From Paenibacillus sinopodophylli (GTDB lineage: Bacteria; Bacillota; Bacilli; Paenibacillales; Paenibacillaceae): DNA of 64,000 nucleotides. Positions 17,690 through 26,611 of this stretch are shown piece by piece (the first letter of the stretch is position 1; every line of letters starts with the position of its first letter). The stretch covers positions 62,001 through 126,000 of the forward strand of contig NZ_VDBO01000002.1 of the NCBI RefSeq assembly GCF_005930355.1. Direction: 5' to 3'. The notes below the pieces were generated by a model. The model had not been told where the DNA came from. It saw only the letters and a list, made by a program, of their open reading frames with translations, and ran no database searches. The position numbers and the translations under genes are program-made.

Positions 17690-19528
17690 ATGATTTATCG
17701 GAATTTAGAGGAATGTGTTTTTGATTTGGAGAAAAACGGACATTTGATTCGAGTACATGAAGAGGTTGACCCGCATCTGGAGATGGCGGCTATCCATATG
17801 AAGGTTTTTGAGGCGGCGGGACCGGCATTATTGTTCGAAAAGGTTAAAGGCTCAAAATATCGTGCCCTATCGAACTTGTTCGGCACGGTCGAGCGCAGTA
17901 AATTTATTTTCCGCGATACGTGGGAATCGGTACAGGACGTAATCGCGCTGCGCAACGATCCGATGAAAGCGATGAAAAATCCGTTCAAGCATGTAGGGGC
18001 GGGCTGGGCTGCCAAAAACGCGCTGCCGCTCAAGAAATCAGGTGAGCTTCCTGCCTCGATGCAGGAAATAAAAATTGAAGATCTTCCACTGATTAAACAT
18101 TGGCAGGGAGATGGCGGGGCATTCGTTACGCTGCCGCAGGTATACTCCGAGGATCCGAATCAACCGGGCATTATGAATTCTAATTTGGGTATGTATCGTA
18201 TCCAGCTGGATGGGAACGACTACGAGCTTAATAAGGAAGTAGGCGTCCATTACCAAATCCATCGTGGAATTGGCATTCATCAGGACAGGGCAAATAAGCT
18301 AGGCGCTCCGCTCAAAGTGAGCATCTTTATTGGCGGACCTCCAGCGCATACGCTGTCTGCGGTTATGCCTTTGCCGGAAGGTCTCAGCGAGCTTACCTTT
18401 GCTGGTTTGCTGTCAGGTCGGCGCTTCCGTTACAGCTACATCGACGGATTCTGCGTGAGTCATGATGCTGATTTCGTTATTACAGGTGAAATTCATCCTG
18501 GCGAGACAAAGCCGGAGGGGCCCTTTGGCGACCATTTGGGCTATTACAGTCTCACTCATCCGTTTCCAGTCATGCGGGTGCACAAGGTGTATGCAAGGCA
18601 GAATGCCATTTATCCATTTACAGTTGTCGGCCGTCCCCCGCAGGAGGATACTGCATTCGGAGCGCTGATCCACGAGCTGACGGGGAGCGCGATCAAGCAG
18701 GAGATTCCGGGTGTGAAAGAGGTTCATGCCGTCGATGCCGCAGGCGTTCACCCGCTGCTGTTCGCCATCGGCAGCGAGCGTTATACACCGTATCAGAAGG
18801 TGAAGCAGCCAGCAGAAATTCTTACAATTGCTAACCGCATATTAGGAACGGGCCAGCTTAGCTTGGCGAAATTTCTGTTCATTGCGGCCGAAGAGAGCGA
18901 GAAGCTGGATACGCATCATATCGAAGCTTTCTTGGGTTATATATTGGAGCGAATCGACCTTCGTCGTGATATTCACTTCCAGACCAATACAACGATCGAT
19001 ACGCTTGATTATTCAGGTACGGGATTAAATACCGGGAGCAAAGTAATATTCGCTGCGGTGGGTGATCGTGTTAGAGCTTTGTGCCAAGCCGTTCCTTATG
19101 CTTTAAAGAGCTTGCCTGGATTCGGCACTGCTGCCTTAATCATGCCGGGCATCGTTGCACTCCAAGGTTCAAGCTTTAAAAGCTACGAAGAAGCGCAGCA
19201 GGAAATGCAAGCTTTAAGCGATGCTATTGCAGGGCAGGGGCCGCTTGTTGATTGCCCGATGATCATTGTGTGCGATGACAGCGCCTTTATGAGCGAGACG
19301 ACCAACAATTTTTTATGGGCCGCGTTTACGCGAAGCAACCCGTCTCATGATATCTACGGCGTCAATAGCTCATATGCTTACAAGCACTGGGCATGTGACA
19401 ATGTCATTATGGACGCCCGTATTAAACCACATCAAGCGCCTCCGCTCATTCCCGATCAGGCGGTACAAGAAGGGATCAAGCGACTGTTCGTGAAGGGTGC
19501 CAGCTTGGCTGGTATTCTGAATTCTTAA
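17690..19528 (+). CDS. UbiD family decarboxylase
   Basis: A 612-residue enzyme of the prenylated-FMN-dependent UbiD family, which reversibly decarboxylates aromatic or unsaturated acids. Family stretches include L-F-G-T-V-E-R near residue 64, E-V-G-V-H-Y-Q-I-H-R-G-I-G near 190 and P-E-G-P-F-G-D-H-L-G-Y-Y near 280, where the conserved Glu and Asp act. It is longer than E. coli UbiD (about 490) and nearer in length to the menaquinone-pathway group of about 600. No UbiX prenyltransferase for cofactor synthesis is in the window. GGAG lies seven bases before the ATG. A long structured leader precedes it. Confidence 0.88.
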   Translation: MIYRNLEECVFDLEKNGHLIRVHEEVDPHLEMAAIHMKVFEAAGPALLFEKVKGSKYRALSNLFGTVERSKFIFRDTWESVQDVIALRNDPMKAMKNPFKHVGAGWAAKNALPLKKSGELPASMQEIKIEDLPLIKHWQGDGGAFVTLPQVYSEDPNQPGIMNSNLGMYRIQLDGNDYELNKEVGVHYQIHRGIGIHQDRANKLGAPLKVSIFIGGPPAHTLSAVMPLPEGLSELTFAGLLSGRRFRYSYIDGFCVSHDADFVITGEIHPGETKPEGPFGDHLGYYSLTHPFPVMRVHKVYARQNAIYPFTVVGRPPQEDTAFGALIHELTGSAIKQEIPGVKEVHAVDAAGVHPLLFAIGSERYTPYQKVKQPAEILTIANRILGTGQLSLAKFLFIAAEESEKLDTHHIEAFLGYILERIDLRRDIHFQTNTTIDTLDYSGTGLNTGSKVIFAAVGDRVRALCQAVPYALKSLPGFGTAALIMPGIVALQGSSFKSYEEAQQEMQALSDAIAGQGPLVDCPMIIVCDDSAFMSETTNNFLWAAFTRSNPSHDIYGVNSSYAYKHWACDNVIMDARIKPHQAPPLIPDQAVQEGIKRLFVKGASLAGILNS

Positions 19529-19615
19529 GCTGTCTACAGCACTTTATCATTTTCCATTCTCGTATCCCGTTTGATGTGATACTATGAAGCTAATAGTTTA
19601 ATTACGAGAGAGCGG

Positions 19616-20182
19616 GTGCTTGTCGTGGGATCACAACGAGTAGATAAAGCGGCATCAAGCCTTACAGGTGCAGATAAGTCATCTCCTAGCAACGCAGCAG
19701 TAACCATGTCTGCTGAAGCTTCTCATGCGAAGTCCTCTGCTGGCTTGCAACCGTCTGCACTGCTGCAGCTGCAGAGCAAGATTGGTAATCGTGGTGTAAC
19801 CCAACTGGTGAAAGCGCAAGCGGGCATAGGTACTGCGGCTCCGATTCAGAGGGTAGACAACCGAACCGGCATGCCAGATCAGCTGAAGTCCGGGGTTGAG
19901 AATCTCTCTGGACATTCCATGGATGATGTCAAAGTCCATTACAATTCCTCGAAGCCGTCACAGGTCGATGCGCTTGCTTACGCTCAAGGATCGGATATCC
20001 ATATTGGACCAGGGCAAGAGAAGCATCTTCCACACGAAGCGTGGCATGTAGCTCAGCAGAAGCAAGGAAGAGTACAGCCGACGGTACAGATGAAGGGCGC
20101 TGCCATTAACGATGATGCGGCGTTAGAGCATGAAGCTGATCGGATGGGAGCGAAAGCTCTATCTATGGATAAGCAGCATTAA
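19616..20182 (+). CDS. DUF4157 (eCIS core-like) domain protein
   Basis: A 188-residue protein without signal peptide. Residues 1-80 are low-complexity, rich in Ala, Ser and Gln. Residues 90-165 are a DUF4157 domain: S-G-H-S-M-D-D-V-K-V-H-Y, A-Y-A-Q-G-S-D-I-H-I-G-P-G and the metalloprotease-like L-P-H-E-A-W-H-V-A-Q-Q, followed by the V-Q-P-T-V-Q-M motif. Such domains are found on cargo or core proteins of extracellular contractile injection systems and on toxins, but no injection-system genes are here. GTG at 19616 is used; GTG 19625 is an alternative. Ribosome site is weak (GAGAGAG). Confidence 0.75.
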   Translation: MLVVGSQRVDKAASSLTGADKSSPSNAAVTMSAEASHAKSSAGLQPSALLQLQSKIGNRGVTQLVKAQAGIGTAAPIQRVDNRTGMPDQLKSGVENLSGHSMDDVKVHYNSSKPSQVDALAYAQGSDIHIGPGQEKHLPHEAWHVAQQKQGRVQPTVQMKGAAINDDAALEHEADRMGAKALSMDKQH

Positions 20183-20233
20183 TGCTTATCTATTGACACA
20201 ATTGAGAGAGTTGGTTCTCACATAGAAAGTAGA

Positions 20234-20279
20234 AAGAAGCGCCGCATGGAGTTTGAATAACTCCAGCGGCGCTTCTTTT
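20234..20279. terminator. Bidirectional terminator between DUF4157 and siderophore-binding genes
   Basis: Very strong stem GAAGCGCCGC-TGGAGTT / AACTCCA-GCGGCGCTTC with a short loop and TTTT on the + side, AAAG on the other. It serves both convergent genes. Confidence 0.88.
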
Positions 20280-20285
20280 GTACGT

Positions 20286-21296
20286 TTATTTCGCGGAAAG
20301 CAAGCTTTCCGTAATGAATTTGAACTGAGCTTCGAACGTAATCGGATCGTTAAACGTGTCGGCGTCTGCTTTCAACTGGAATACGTTTCCTGCTTTTACT
20401 GCAGGAAGGGCTTTCCAGATGGCGTTGTCATATACGATGTTCGGGTCACTGTTATCACCTGACCATGGAGAAGTGAAAATAATGTCCCCAGAAAACTCTG
20501 GAAGCTTCTCTAGTGAAATGGATGCCCAGCCGGTTCCGCTATCAATGGTTTCTTTCTGTGCTTCAGGTGGTGCTTTTAATCCGAACTCACCATAAATGAT
20601 GTCGCCTCCACGGCCGTAGTTATGACCGAATACATAAACGCCTTTCTCATAAGGATTCAGGATCGAAATGGTTTTGTCACCAACAGCAGCTTGAATCTCA
20701 GGCTTAATGTCGCTAATTTTTTTCTCCCATTGCTGAACCCAAGCCTGCGCTTCCGTTTCTTTTCCTGTTAACTTACCGAACTCCAGCATTTGTTCCTTGT
20801 AATTTCTCTTGCCATAATCAAAAGCGACAACAGGTGCGATCTCTTGTAGCTTATCAACACCCTCTATGCCGTTAAACACGATAATCAGGTCAGGGTTTAG
20901 TGAAAGAATTTGTTCAGGAGTAGGTGCCTCCCCTAAGCTTTCAACGCCGTCCAGCATTCCTTCAAAGTATGGATTGTCCATTGCACTTTGCAGAATACCA
21001 ACAGGCTTTGCTCCCAGCTCTAAAAAGTAACCGCTATAAAAAGCAGTTGTGTCGACAATTCGTTTCGGATTTTTGGGTACTGTTATATCACCGTTGTCTG
21101 CTTTGAACGTAACGGTCTCACCTTCACTTGCTGCTGGATCTGCTTCAGCTACCTCCGAAGGGGCTGGAGAGGATCCGTTCTCAGCTGTTTGATTTGCTTG
21201 CTCGCTGTTATCCGCTGCTTGTCCACAAGCTCCCAATAGCAAGGTAAGCATGATTGAGAAGACGAGTAACGGGTAAAATGTTTTAGACTTTTTCAA
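20286..21296 (-). CDS. Iron-siderophore ABC transporter substrate-binding lipoprotein
   Basis: A 336-residue class III binding protein. The signal peptide ends in the lipobox L-G-A-C (about Cys24), followed by a Glu/Ser/Ala-rich linker. The body has V-P-K-N-P-K-R-I-V, L-N-P-D-L-I-I-V and the late A-I-W-K-A-L-P-A-V-K-A-G. It resembles FhuD/YfiY-type iron-hydroxamate binders. The TTG start follows GGAGTGG. A near-perfect Fur box lies upstream at 21321-21343. No permease adjoins it. Confidence 0.9.
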   Translation of the reverse strand: MKKSKTFYPLLVFSIMLTLLLGACGQAADNSEQANQTAENGSSPAPSEVAEADPAASEGETVTFKADNGDITVPKNPKRIVDTTAFYSGYFLELGAKPVGILQSAMDNPYFEGMLDGVESLGEAPTPEQILSLNPDLIIVFNGIEGVDKLQEIAPVVAFDYGKRNYKEQMLEFGKLTGKETEAQAWVQQWEKKISDIKPEIQAAVGDKTISILNPYEKGVYVFGHNYGRGGDIIYGEFGLKAPPEAQKETIDSGTGWASISLEKLPEFSGDIIFTSPWSGDNSDPNIVYDNAIWKALPAVKAGNVFQLKADADTFNDPITFEAQFKFITESLLSAK

Positions 21297-21320
21297 TGGA
21301 TTTCCACTCCTGTATTTTTG

Positions 21321-21343
21321 ATATTGATAATCGTTATCAATAT
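21321..21343. promoter_or_regulatory. Fur box, near-perfect palindrome
   Basis: Arms ATATTGATAA and TTATCAATAT around TCG make a 23-base, almost perfect Fur site 25 bases before the TTG start of the minus-strand siderophore-binding gene. Confidence 0.92.
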
Positions 21344-21439
21344 AACATGAGTTTATTAGCTTGGCAATTGTTTTTGTACTGTAGTGAAAATAAATGAATC
21401 TATACGTGTAAAAGCTCTTTTTAGGAGCGATTCAGACAA

Positions 21440-21620
21440 GCCTCACAGCAGGTGAATGGGTTTACATATTTGCCCACAAATGGTATGTTGATTGGAAGTT
21501 ATGAGCTTGCGGGAGCACAGATAGATAAGTTCAACTAAAGCAAAGACTCAGAAGAACCACTCACACGGCGGACTCCAGCCGATAAACAATAGTTGAACTC
21601 TTATAGCTCGAATTAATCTA
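21440..21620 (+). ncRNA. Intergenic RNA element candidate, copy B, before lipoprotein gene
   Basis: Within this gene-free stretch, 21551-21613 repeats the element seen at 17578-17637. The hairpin CGG-ACTCCAG-CCG keeps the same seven-base loop, and G-C replaces the G-U pair of copy A. Here a perfect nine-base stem, GTTCAACTA (21529-21537) with TAGTTGAAC (21590-21598), closes the element. It sits 29 bases before the ATG at 21642. The remainder of the gap to the Fur box shows no gene. Confidence 0.5.
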
Positions 21621-21641
21621 TACCTGCGAGGTGCATAAGCA

Positions 21642-22298
21642 ATGATGATTCATAAGCGTAAAACATGCGGACTTGCCGTAATGCTTCTATTTATAGCACT
21701 GTTGATGTCGGGCTGTACTCAGCTGTTGGAAAGTGAAACTACGAATACTAATTCAAATAAAGAGCCAGCAGAAATCACACTGAAGCCTATTGACCTATTC
21801 AAGGGTGCCGGAGCAAAATTTCAGCCTTTCCTAGGCAGCATGTCAGGGGCATTCGAGCTGCATTATGAAGGAAAGAAACCAAATGCAAGATTGGATATTG
21901 ATTTATGGGAAAACGGAAAGAAAGTTTCATCTTACGGCTCTATTGGCGATTTGTTTTTCAGTTCGGAAGATGACAAGAGTCAAAAAGTAGAAATCATCAT
22001 AGCCATGGATCCCACTACTTCTAATGAAGACGAGGACCCATTTACGATTACTAAAGTCGCTTCCATACATGGAGCATCAACAAGTCTTGTAACGTTTACC
22101 ATCCCACGAGACAAGAAACTGACTGCAAGCGGATTAGTGAACTATCAAGAGCCAGTATCATTCATGGCCGATGAAGATGAACATGTATGGGGGCTGCAAG
22201 CTACGAGCAGCGGCATGATGCGCATGGCAGATTTCTCGCCGGATTCACTAGCAGGTTTGGAATGGGCAATCATCTTTACTTTACGTTTTGAGAAATAG
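21642..22298 (+). CDS. Hypothetical lipoprotein
   Basis: A 218-residue exported lipoprotein. The signal peptide has charged residues K5/R6/K7, a hydrophobic core and the lipobox M-S-G-C (about Cys25). A linker of Thr, Asn, Ser and Glu follows. The remainder is predicted beta-rich, with repeated charged strands, and I recognise no family. GAGGTG precedes the start. The next gene, also a lipoprotein, begins 46 bases later, so they may be co-transcribed. A conserved intergenic RNA-like element lies directly upstream. Confidence 0.75.
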   Translation: MMIHKRKTCGLAVMLLFIALLMSGCTQLLESETTNTNSNKEPAEITLKPIDLFKGAGAKFQPFLGSMSGAFELHYEGKKPNARLDIDLWENGKKVSSYGSIGDLFFSSEDDKSQKVEIIIAMDPTTSNEDEDPFTITKVASIHGASTSLVTFTIPRDKKLTASGLVNYQEPVSFMADEDEHVWGLQATSSGMMRMADFSPDSLAGLEWAIIFTLRFEK

Positions 22299-22344
22299 TT
22301 TCTATTGTAATGGATGGTATGTGTAAAACGAGGAGGAACTAACT

Positions 22345-22716
22345 TTGAAAAAAAGGTTGTCCTATTCATTCGTTGTGCTGACGGTTATTCTGATCGTTAC
22401 AGGCTGCAGCGGCAAAGGGCCGTTTGAGAATGTTCTCACGGATGCAAAAGAAGTGATTGTGAAGGGCGAACAGATTGATCAGAAATTAACGGATGCTGAT
22501 GAAATTGCTCGATTAGTTGATATTTTGGAGGAAAGCAAAGCGATTGACCCGCCTGACATAGCAAAGGGTATCAAACCGGAAGTAGCAAAAGAAACAGTTA
22601 TGCTGGCATTTCCGAAAGCAGCCTTTTTCTATATTGGCGATGGCTATATATATGAGGGCAGTAATGGACAATATTATTCGGTATCCAAAAATATTGAGAA
22701 ATATACGATTGAATAG
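22345..22716 (+). CDS. Small hypothetical lipoprotein
   Basis: A 123-residue lipoprotein with lipobox V-T-G-C (about Cys21). The mature part has a K-G-E-Q-I-D-Q-K-L-T-D-A-D-E-I-A-R-L stretch, as in small Bacillus surface lipoproteins with a D-x-x-E-I-x-x-L helix, and ends in two aromatic strands (F-F-Y-I-G-D-G-Y-I-Y-E). A TTG start is used: AGGAGG lies eight bases before it and no ATG keeps the signal peptide. No function can be assigned. Confidence 0.75.
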   Translation: MKKRLSYSFVVLTVILIVTGCSGKGPFENVLTDAKEVIVKGEQIDQKLTDADEIARLVDILEESKAIDPPDIAKGIKPEVAKETVMLAFPKAAFFYIGDGYIYEGSNGQYYSVSKNIEKYTIE

Positions 22717-22720
22717 TATT

Positions 22721-22755
22721 AAAGGCCCAAGGCGAAACATGCCGGGCCTTTTTTT
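22721..22755 (+). terminator. Terminator after lipoprotein pair
   Basis: Stem AAAGGCCC / GGGCCTTT with an internal loop and a run of seven T. Confidence 0.85.
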
Positions 22756-22903
22756 GCATTTCAGACCATTATGCGATACAAATCATCGCGTAATGGGTAG
22801 TATATTGCAGTAACGGTGCACATCTAAATACATGTATGGTATGATATAACTAACGATTAAAACAGGCCAAAAGCAAAGCTGCCATAATGAAGGAGTTTTT
22901 ATT

Positions 22904-23695
22904 TTGAATGATGCGATGATCATGTTGAAAAAAACGAGTAGAACGTTTTACATCCCCATCAGCCGATTGAAAGCAAGCTTGAAAGATGCCGTCGCATCCG
23001 CCTATCTGTGCATGAGGGCTATTGATGAAATCGAAGATCATGAGACGTTATCCGATGATTTGAAAGTCGAACTGCTCCAGGGCATTCATGAAGCGTTTGA
23101 ATCCTCGGATGTGATTAACGAATCGCAGAAGGTGCTTGCGCCATACGGTGATGTACTAGCAGATGTCACGATGCGGATTCATGAATGGGCTCAGCTTTGC
23201 CCGCCAACCGTCAATGAAGTTGTTTATCGCCATATTGCCAAGATGTCCAAGCAAATGTCGGAGTGGGTTCATGTAAGCTGGATTATTAAAACAGAAGAAG
23301 ATTTGGACAACTATACTTACAGCGTAGCGGGTATGGTCGGCGAGATGCTCTCGGAAATTTGGCTCTGGTTCGATGGTACGAAGACGGATCAGCACAAAGC
23401 AGTCGCGTTCGGTAGAGGGCTGCAAGCTGTTAACATTTTACGTAATCGAACAGAGGATCTGGAGCGAGGCGTAGATTTCTACCCGGATGGCTGGGGCTCG
23501 AAGGAAATGATCAAATACACGCGTCGCAATTTAAAAATGGCTGATTCCTATATTGCTGACTTAAAGGGCGGACCTGCTCTGGATTTCTGCAAAATCCCAC
23601 TTACGCTCGCACACGCAACGGTTAATTTAATCGCTGCAGGCGGTAACAAGCTTACGCGGGATGCTGTAATGAAGCTTGTCGGCAGCATCAATTAA
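22904..23695 (+). CDS. Squalene/phytoene synthase family protein
   Basis: A 263-residue all-helical prenyl-diphosphate enzyme. The first acidic motif D-E-I-E-D is near residue 48. The second, normally D-x-x-x-D, reads N-R-T-E-D in N-I-L-R-N-R-T-E-D-L-E-R-G near residue 184, so the first Asp is replaced by Asn. The family joins two prenyl diphosphates head to head, but the B. subtilis member YisP acts only as a phosphatase. AAGGAG lies eight bases before the TTG start. It stands alone, ending at a shared terminator with mprF. Confidence 0.85.
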   Translation: MNDAMIMLKKTSRTFYIPISRLKASLKDAVASAYLCMRAIDEIEDHETLSDDLKVELLQGIHEAFESSDVINESQKVLAPYGDVLADVTMRIHEWAQLCPPTVNEVVYRHIAKMSKQMSEWVHVSWIIKTEEDLDNYTYSVAGMVGEMLSEIWLWFDGTKTDQHKAVAFGRGLQAVNILRNRTEDLERGVDFYPDGWGSKEMIKYTRRNLKMADSYIADLKGGPALDFCKIPLTLAHATVNLIAAGGNKLTRDAVMKLVGSIN

Positions 23696-23703
23696 AACGG
23701 AAT

Positions 23704-23738
23704 AAAACCCGCAAGGCCTAATGGCTTTGCGGGTTTTT
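23704..23738. terminator. Bidirectional terminator between synthase and mprF
   Basis: Stem AAAACCCGCAAGGCC / GGCTTTGCGGGTTTT with loop TAAT. It overlaps the last codons and stop of mprF and serves both convergent genes. Confidence 0.85.
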
Positions 23739-26381
23739 GCTTTTTTCGGGTTTACGCGAGATGAGGCGTATAAGATCGACGAGCAGCAGCGGAAGTGAAG
23801 TCGAAGCAGGATAAGCTAAATAGCGCGGCTCCCACTCTGGGGAAAATTTCTCTTTGTATCTGCGCAGTCCAACAAAACTATACCAGCTGCTGCCACGCTG
23901 GAACAGAATGCGGGCAAGCTTCTCCTCCTTTATCGCTTTCTGATGCTGGCCGACACTCGATAATGGAGCCATTCCTAGATTAAAACGTTTGTAGCCCTCT
24001 GCTTTCGCCCATTCCAAAATACAAATGAACAATTGATCCATCGTGCCGTTTGGTGTTTGTTTCAAATACCTCATGAGATCAACGGACAATGTAGCATCAT
24101 CATACCCGTAAGCCAGTGATGCGAAGGCGATAATTTGGTTCTCCTGATTTCTGAGCAGAGCGATGGGCGCTAGTTGCAAGTAATTTTCATCAAACCAGCC
24201 AAGAGAATAGCCCTTCTCCTGTTTCCCAGCAAGCCATTGATTTGAAATGAGCGCAAGTTGTTTAAGCAACTCGTTATGGTGTGGAGGCTGTGCCATTTCG
24301 AATTGGAAGCCTTCACGCTCAAATCGGTTTTTTACCGTTCTGAGATGCGCGTTCTGCTTGCCAACAAGTGTAAAGCGCTCCAAGTCGACAAGGGCTTCCT
24401 CGCCAAGTTTGAAGAAGCGATAGCCATTCTCATGATAACAAGGCAAATACGATGGCGCAGCTTGATAGAAAACAACCTCTAAAGCGAATTCGTCTGCAAA
24501 GGTTTGGAACTGCTGAATGGCTTCGCTAATGAAAGTTTCAGGACCAAGTGGATCGCCTAATACTACAAGCTTATTTCTGATCTTGGCATAAGGAAGCATA
24601 ACCCGATTATTGCAAGCCCAGAAGAAGCGCTTGTCTCCTGTAAAGAGCATATGTGTGAGCAGATTACCTTGTTCTGTTTCTAGAAAGACTTGCAGCTTGA
24701 GCTGCTCATCTTCCGCATTTGGTTGCGAGCTGAGCGGCTTTGGCTGAAAGAGGTAAAGTAGAGACAGCATAAGCCATGCAATCAATAGACTGAATACAGC
24801 GACAATCGTATGCTCCTTTGGCTCAAGGAGCCATGAAGCATGGGCCCTCGGCGGCAGATGCATCAAGAAAGCCGGATGTGTATGTGAGCTTACCAGATAG
24901 TAGCCATAGACGATAACAATAGTGACGAGGGCGCCTCCAAGGATATTGTAGCGTCCCAGGGGCATTCCAAGCCGATAAAATCGGTGTCGCGATACCCATA
25001 ATAATAGCGCTACGATAAGCAGGTATATCGCCTCTTCATAATCAAAGCCTTTAGCTAAAGTGAATATTGCGCCAGCACATAGCAGCACCAGTGTCCAGTA
25101 GTAGGCTCGTTTCACTCTCAGCGATATCCCGCGAGACAAGACAATGAGCATAATACCGATGATGACGCTGAGCTGATGAGATAATCTCATCAGTGGAAGA
25201 GACAATAGTTGTTCCATGTAATGAATGCGGTAAAGCATGCCTGGTGTTGCGGCGGATAGCAATAAGATAACTCCAGCGGCAAAAACCAGCTTTCCTAGCG
25301 ACCAAGCGCCAATTTCGCCGACGAATCCAAGCTGCCTTGGCCAACCCCAGATAGTCTGCCATACATTGAAAGCACGATCCAGCATGCTGAGTTCTCCCTG
25401 ATCCAGCCGTTTTCGCTGAAACGGTATCTCGAAAGCTGCCATTATGAGGCCGATTAACCAAGGGATGATATAGTACAGCAGTCTGAATAGAACAAGAACG
25501 ACTGCACATTTCTCTGGCGGATAGCCTAACAGTTGAAGTCCAAGTATAGCGATGATATCGAAGCCGCCGATACCGCCGGGAGCCATACTGACAATACCTG
25601 CAATTGCAGCCATCGTATAGATACCGAGTGCTTGCTGGAGCGAGAGGCTATCCAGAATGGTATGGCCAATGAGCCAGAAAGCCAGTCCAGCGAAAAGCCA
25701 CTCTAGCGTAGATGAACTGAGCGCAGCTGCGAACGTTTTTGGTTTGAGCACACCTTGGCTCCGATTAAACCATTTCGAGAAAAGAGATGTTCGCTGCAGC
25801 AGAACGAAGAGCGGCAAATATAGAGCGGTTGCCCAAAGAGCGTAGGTGAGCCATGGATGAGCTTCGAGCAGCTCATGAACAGCGAAAACACCAGTAATAG
25901 ACAGCCAAGCGAGTATAGATAGTCCTGTGAACGTAATGGTCGTCAGGAATGCAACTGCGGCTGCTATGCTGGATAGCGGAACGCCTCGATTGCGGTACAG
26001 AAAGGTACGCAGACCAGCGCCTGTAAGGCCGGCGAATCCGATCATGTTATTTGAGGTATTGGCAATCCAACCGAATTTGAACACGTCCCAATAACTGACG
26101 TCTAGTCGGAAGTGCTTGCGAATCAACCAATCATATGTATTCATCACGGACACGGCAATCAGCGAAAATCCAAACAAAAAGAGTAAGGTTGAAGGCTGGA
26201 GACGTTGTAATTCATGAATCGCAGCTCCCCAGTTAATGGTTCGAAATTCCTTCTGACCTTCCCAGTAGACGAATAAGACGATGGCAACTGGGAGCAGCAG
26301 CCGAACCACTTTTGCTCGATAGAGCAAAGAAAGCAGTCTGATTAAGTATAGTTTTTGTATCCATTTTTGAATCCAACTCAT
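23718..26381 (-). CDS. mprF: Phosphatidylglycerol lysyltransferase (bifunctional synthase/flippase)
   Basis: An 887-residue protein of full family length. Residues 1-560 hold about 14 membrane segments: the N-terminal flippase part with the G-G-I-G-G-F-D motif near residue 274 and further helices. Residues 575-870 form the cytosolic DUF2156 GNAT-like synthase that transfers lysine from Lys-tRNA to phosphatidylglycerol (F-N-L-G-M-A-P-L-S near 805). The product makes the membrane less negative and protects against cationic peptides. AAGGAG precedes the ATG. It is monocistronic; its stop lies inside a terminator. Confidence 0.93.
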   Translation of the reverse strand: MSWIQKWIQKLYLIRLLSLLYRAKVVRLLLPVAIVLFVYWEGQKEFRTINWGAAIHELQRLQPSTLLFLFGFSLIAVSVMNTYDWLIRKHFRLDVSYWDVFKFGWIANTSNNMIGFAGLTGAGLRTFLYRNRGVPLSSIAAAVAFLTTITFTGLSILAWLSITGVFAVHELLEAHPWLTYALWATALYLPLFVLLQRTSLFSKWFNRSQGVLKPKTFAAALSSSTLEWLFAGLAFWLIGHTILDSLSLQQALGIYTMAAIAGIVSMAPGGIGGFDIIAILGLQLLGYPPEKCAVVLVLFRLLYYIIPWLIGLIMAAFEIPFQRKRLDQGELSMLDRAFNVWQTIWGWPRQLGFVGEIGAWSLGKLVFAAGVILLLSAATPGMLYRIHYMEQLLSLPLMRLSHQLSVIIGIMLIVLSRGISLRVKRAYYWTLVLLCAGAIFTLAKGFDYEEAIYLLIVALLLWVSRHRFYRLGMPLGRYNILGGALVTIVIVYGYYLVSSHTHPAFLMHLPPRAHASWLLEPKEHTIVAVFSLLIAWLMLSLLYLFQPKPLSSQPNAEDEQLKLQVFLETEQGNLLTHMLFTGDKRFFWACNNRVMLPYAKIRNKLVVLGDPLGPETFISEAIQQFQTFADEFALEVVFYQAAPSYLPCYHENGYRFFKLGEEALVDLERFTLVGKQNAHLRTVKNRFEREGFQFEMAQPPHHNELLKQLALISNQWLAGKQEKGYSLGWFDENYLQLAPIALLRNQENQIIAFASLAYGYDDATLSVDLMRYLKQTPNGTMDQLFICILEWAKAEGYKRFNLGMAPLSSVGQHQKAIKEEKLARILFQRGSSWYSFVGLRRYKEKFSPEWEPRYLAYPASTSLPLLLVDLIRLISRKPEKSKNPQSH

Positions 26382-26540
26382 GATGTTGCTCCTTGTCTAT
26401 GTTACCTAGCTAGTATAAGCTACAAAATGATTATTTAAGCTGATGTTACACGAATACGCCTTGTATTTCAATCTTATTGGTATCGCGACACCTAGCCCAA
26501 ATGTGAAAAAAATGCCTATTTTGTTCGTTGCTGATCAAAT

Positions 26541-26591
26541 AAAAAAGCAGTATTGGTACATGCAAATTAGCATGCATCCAATACTGCTTTT
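26541..26591 (-). terminator. Terminator of the small gene at 26612
   Basis: Stem AAAAGCAGTATTGG / CCAATACTGCTTTT with an inner TGCA-rich hairpin; on the minus strand it ends in six T. Confidence 0.8.
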
Positions 26592-26611
26592 CTATTTATA
26601 AGTTTAGTCGG

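Noticed and set aside
25051..25509. Minus-strand open frame of 152 codons
   Set aside because: Lies within mprF in another frame of the same strand; no motif and no ribosome site.
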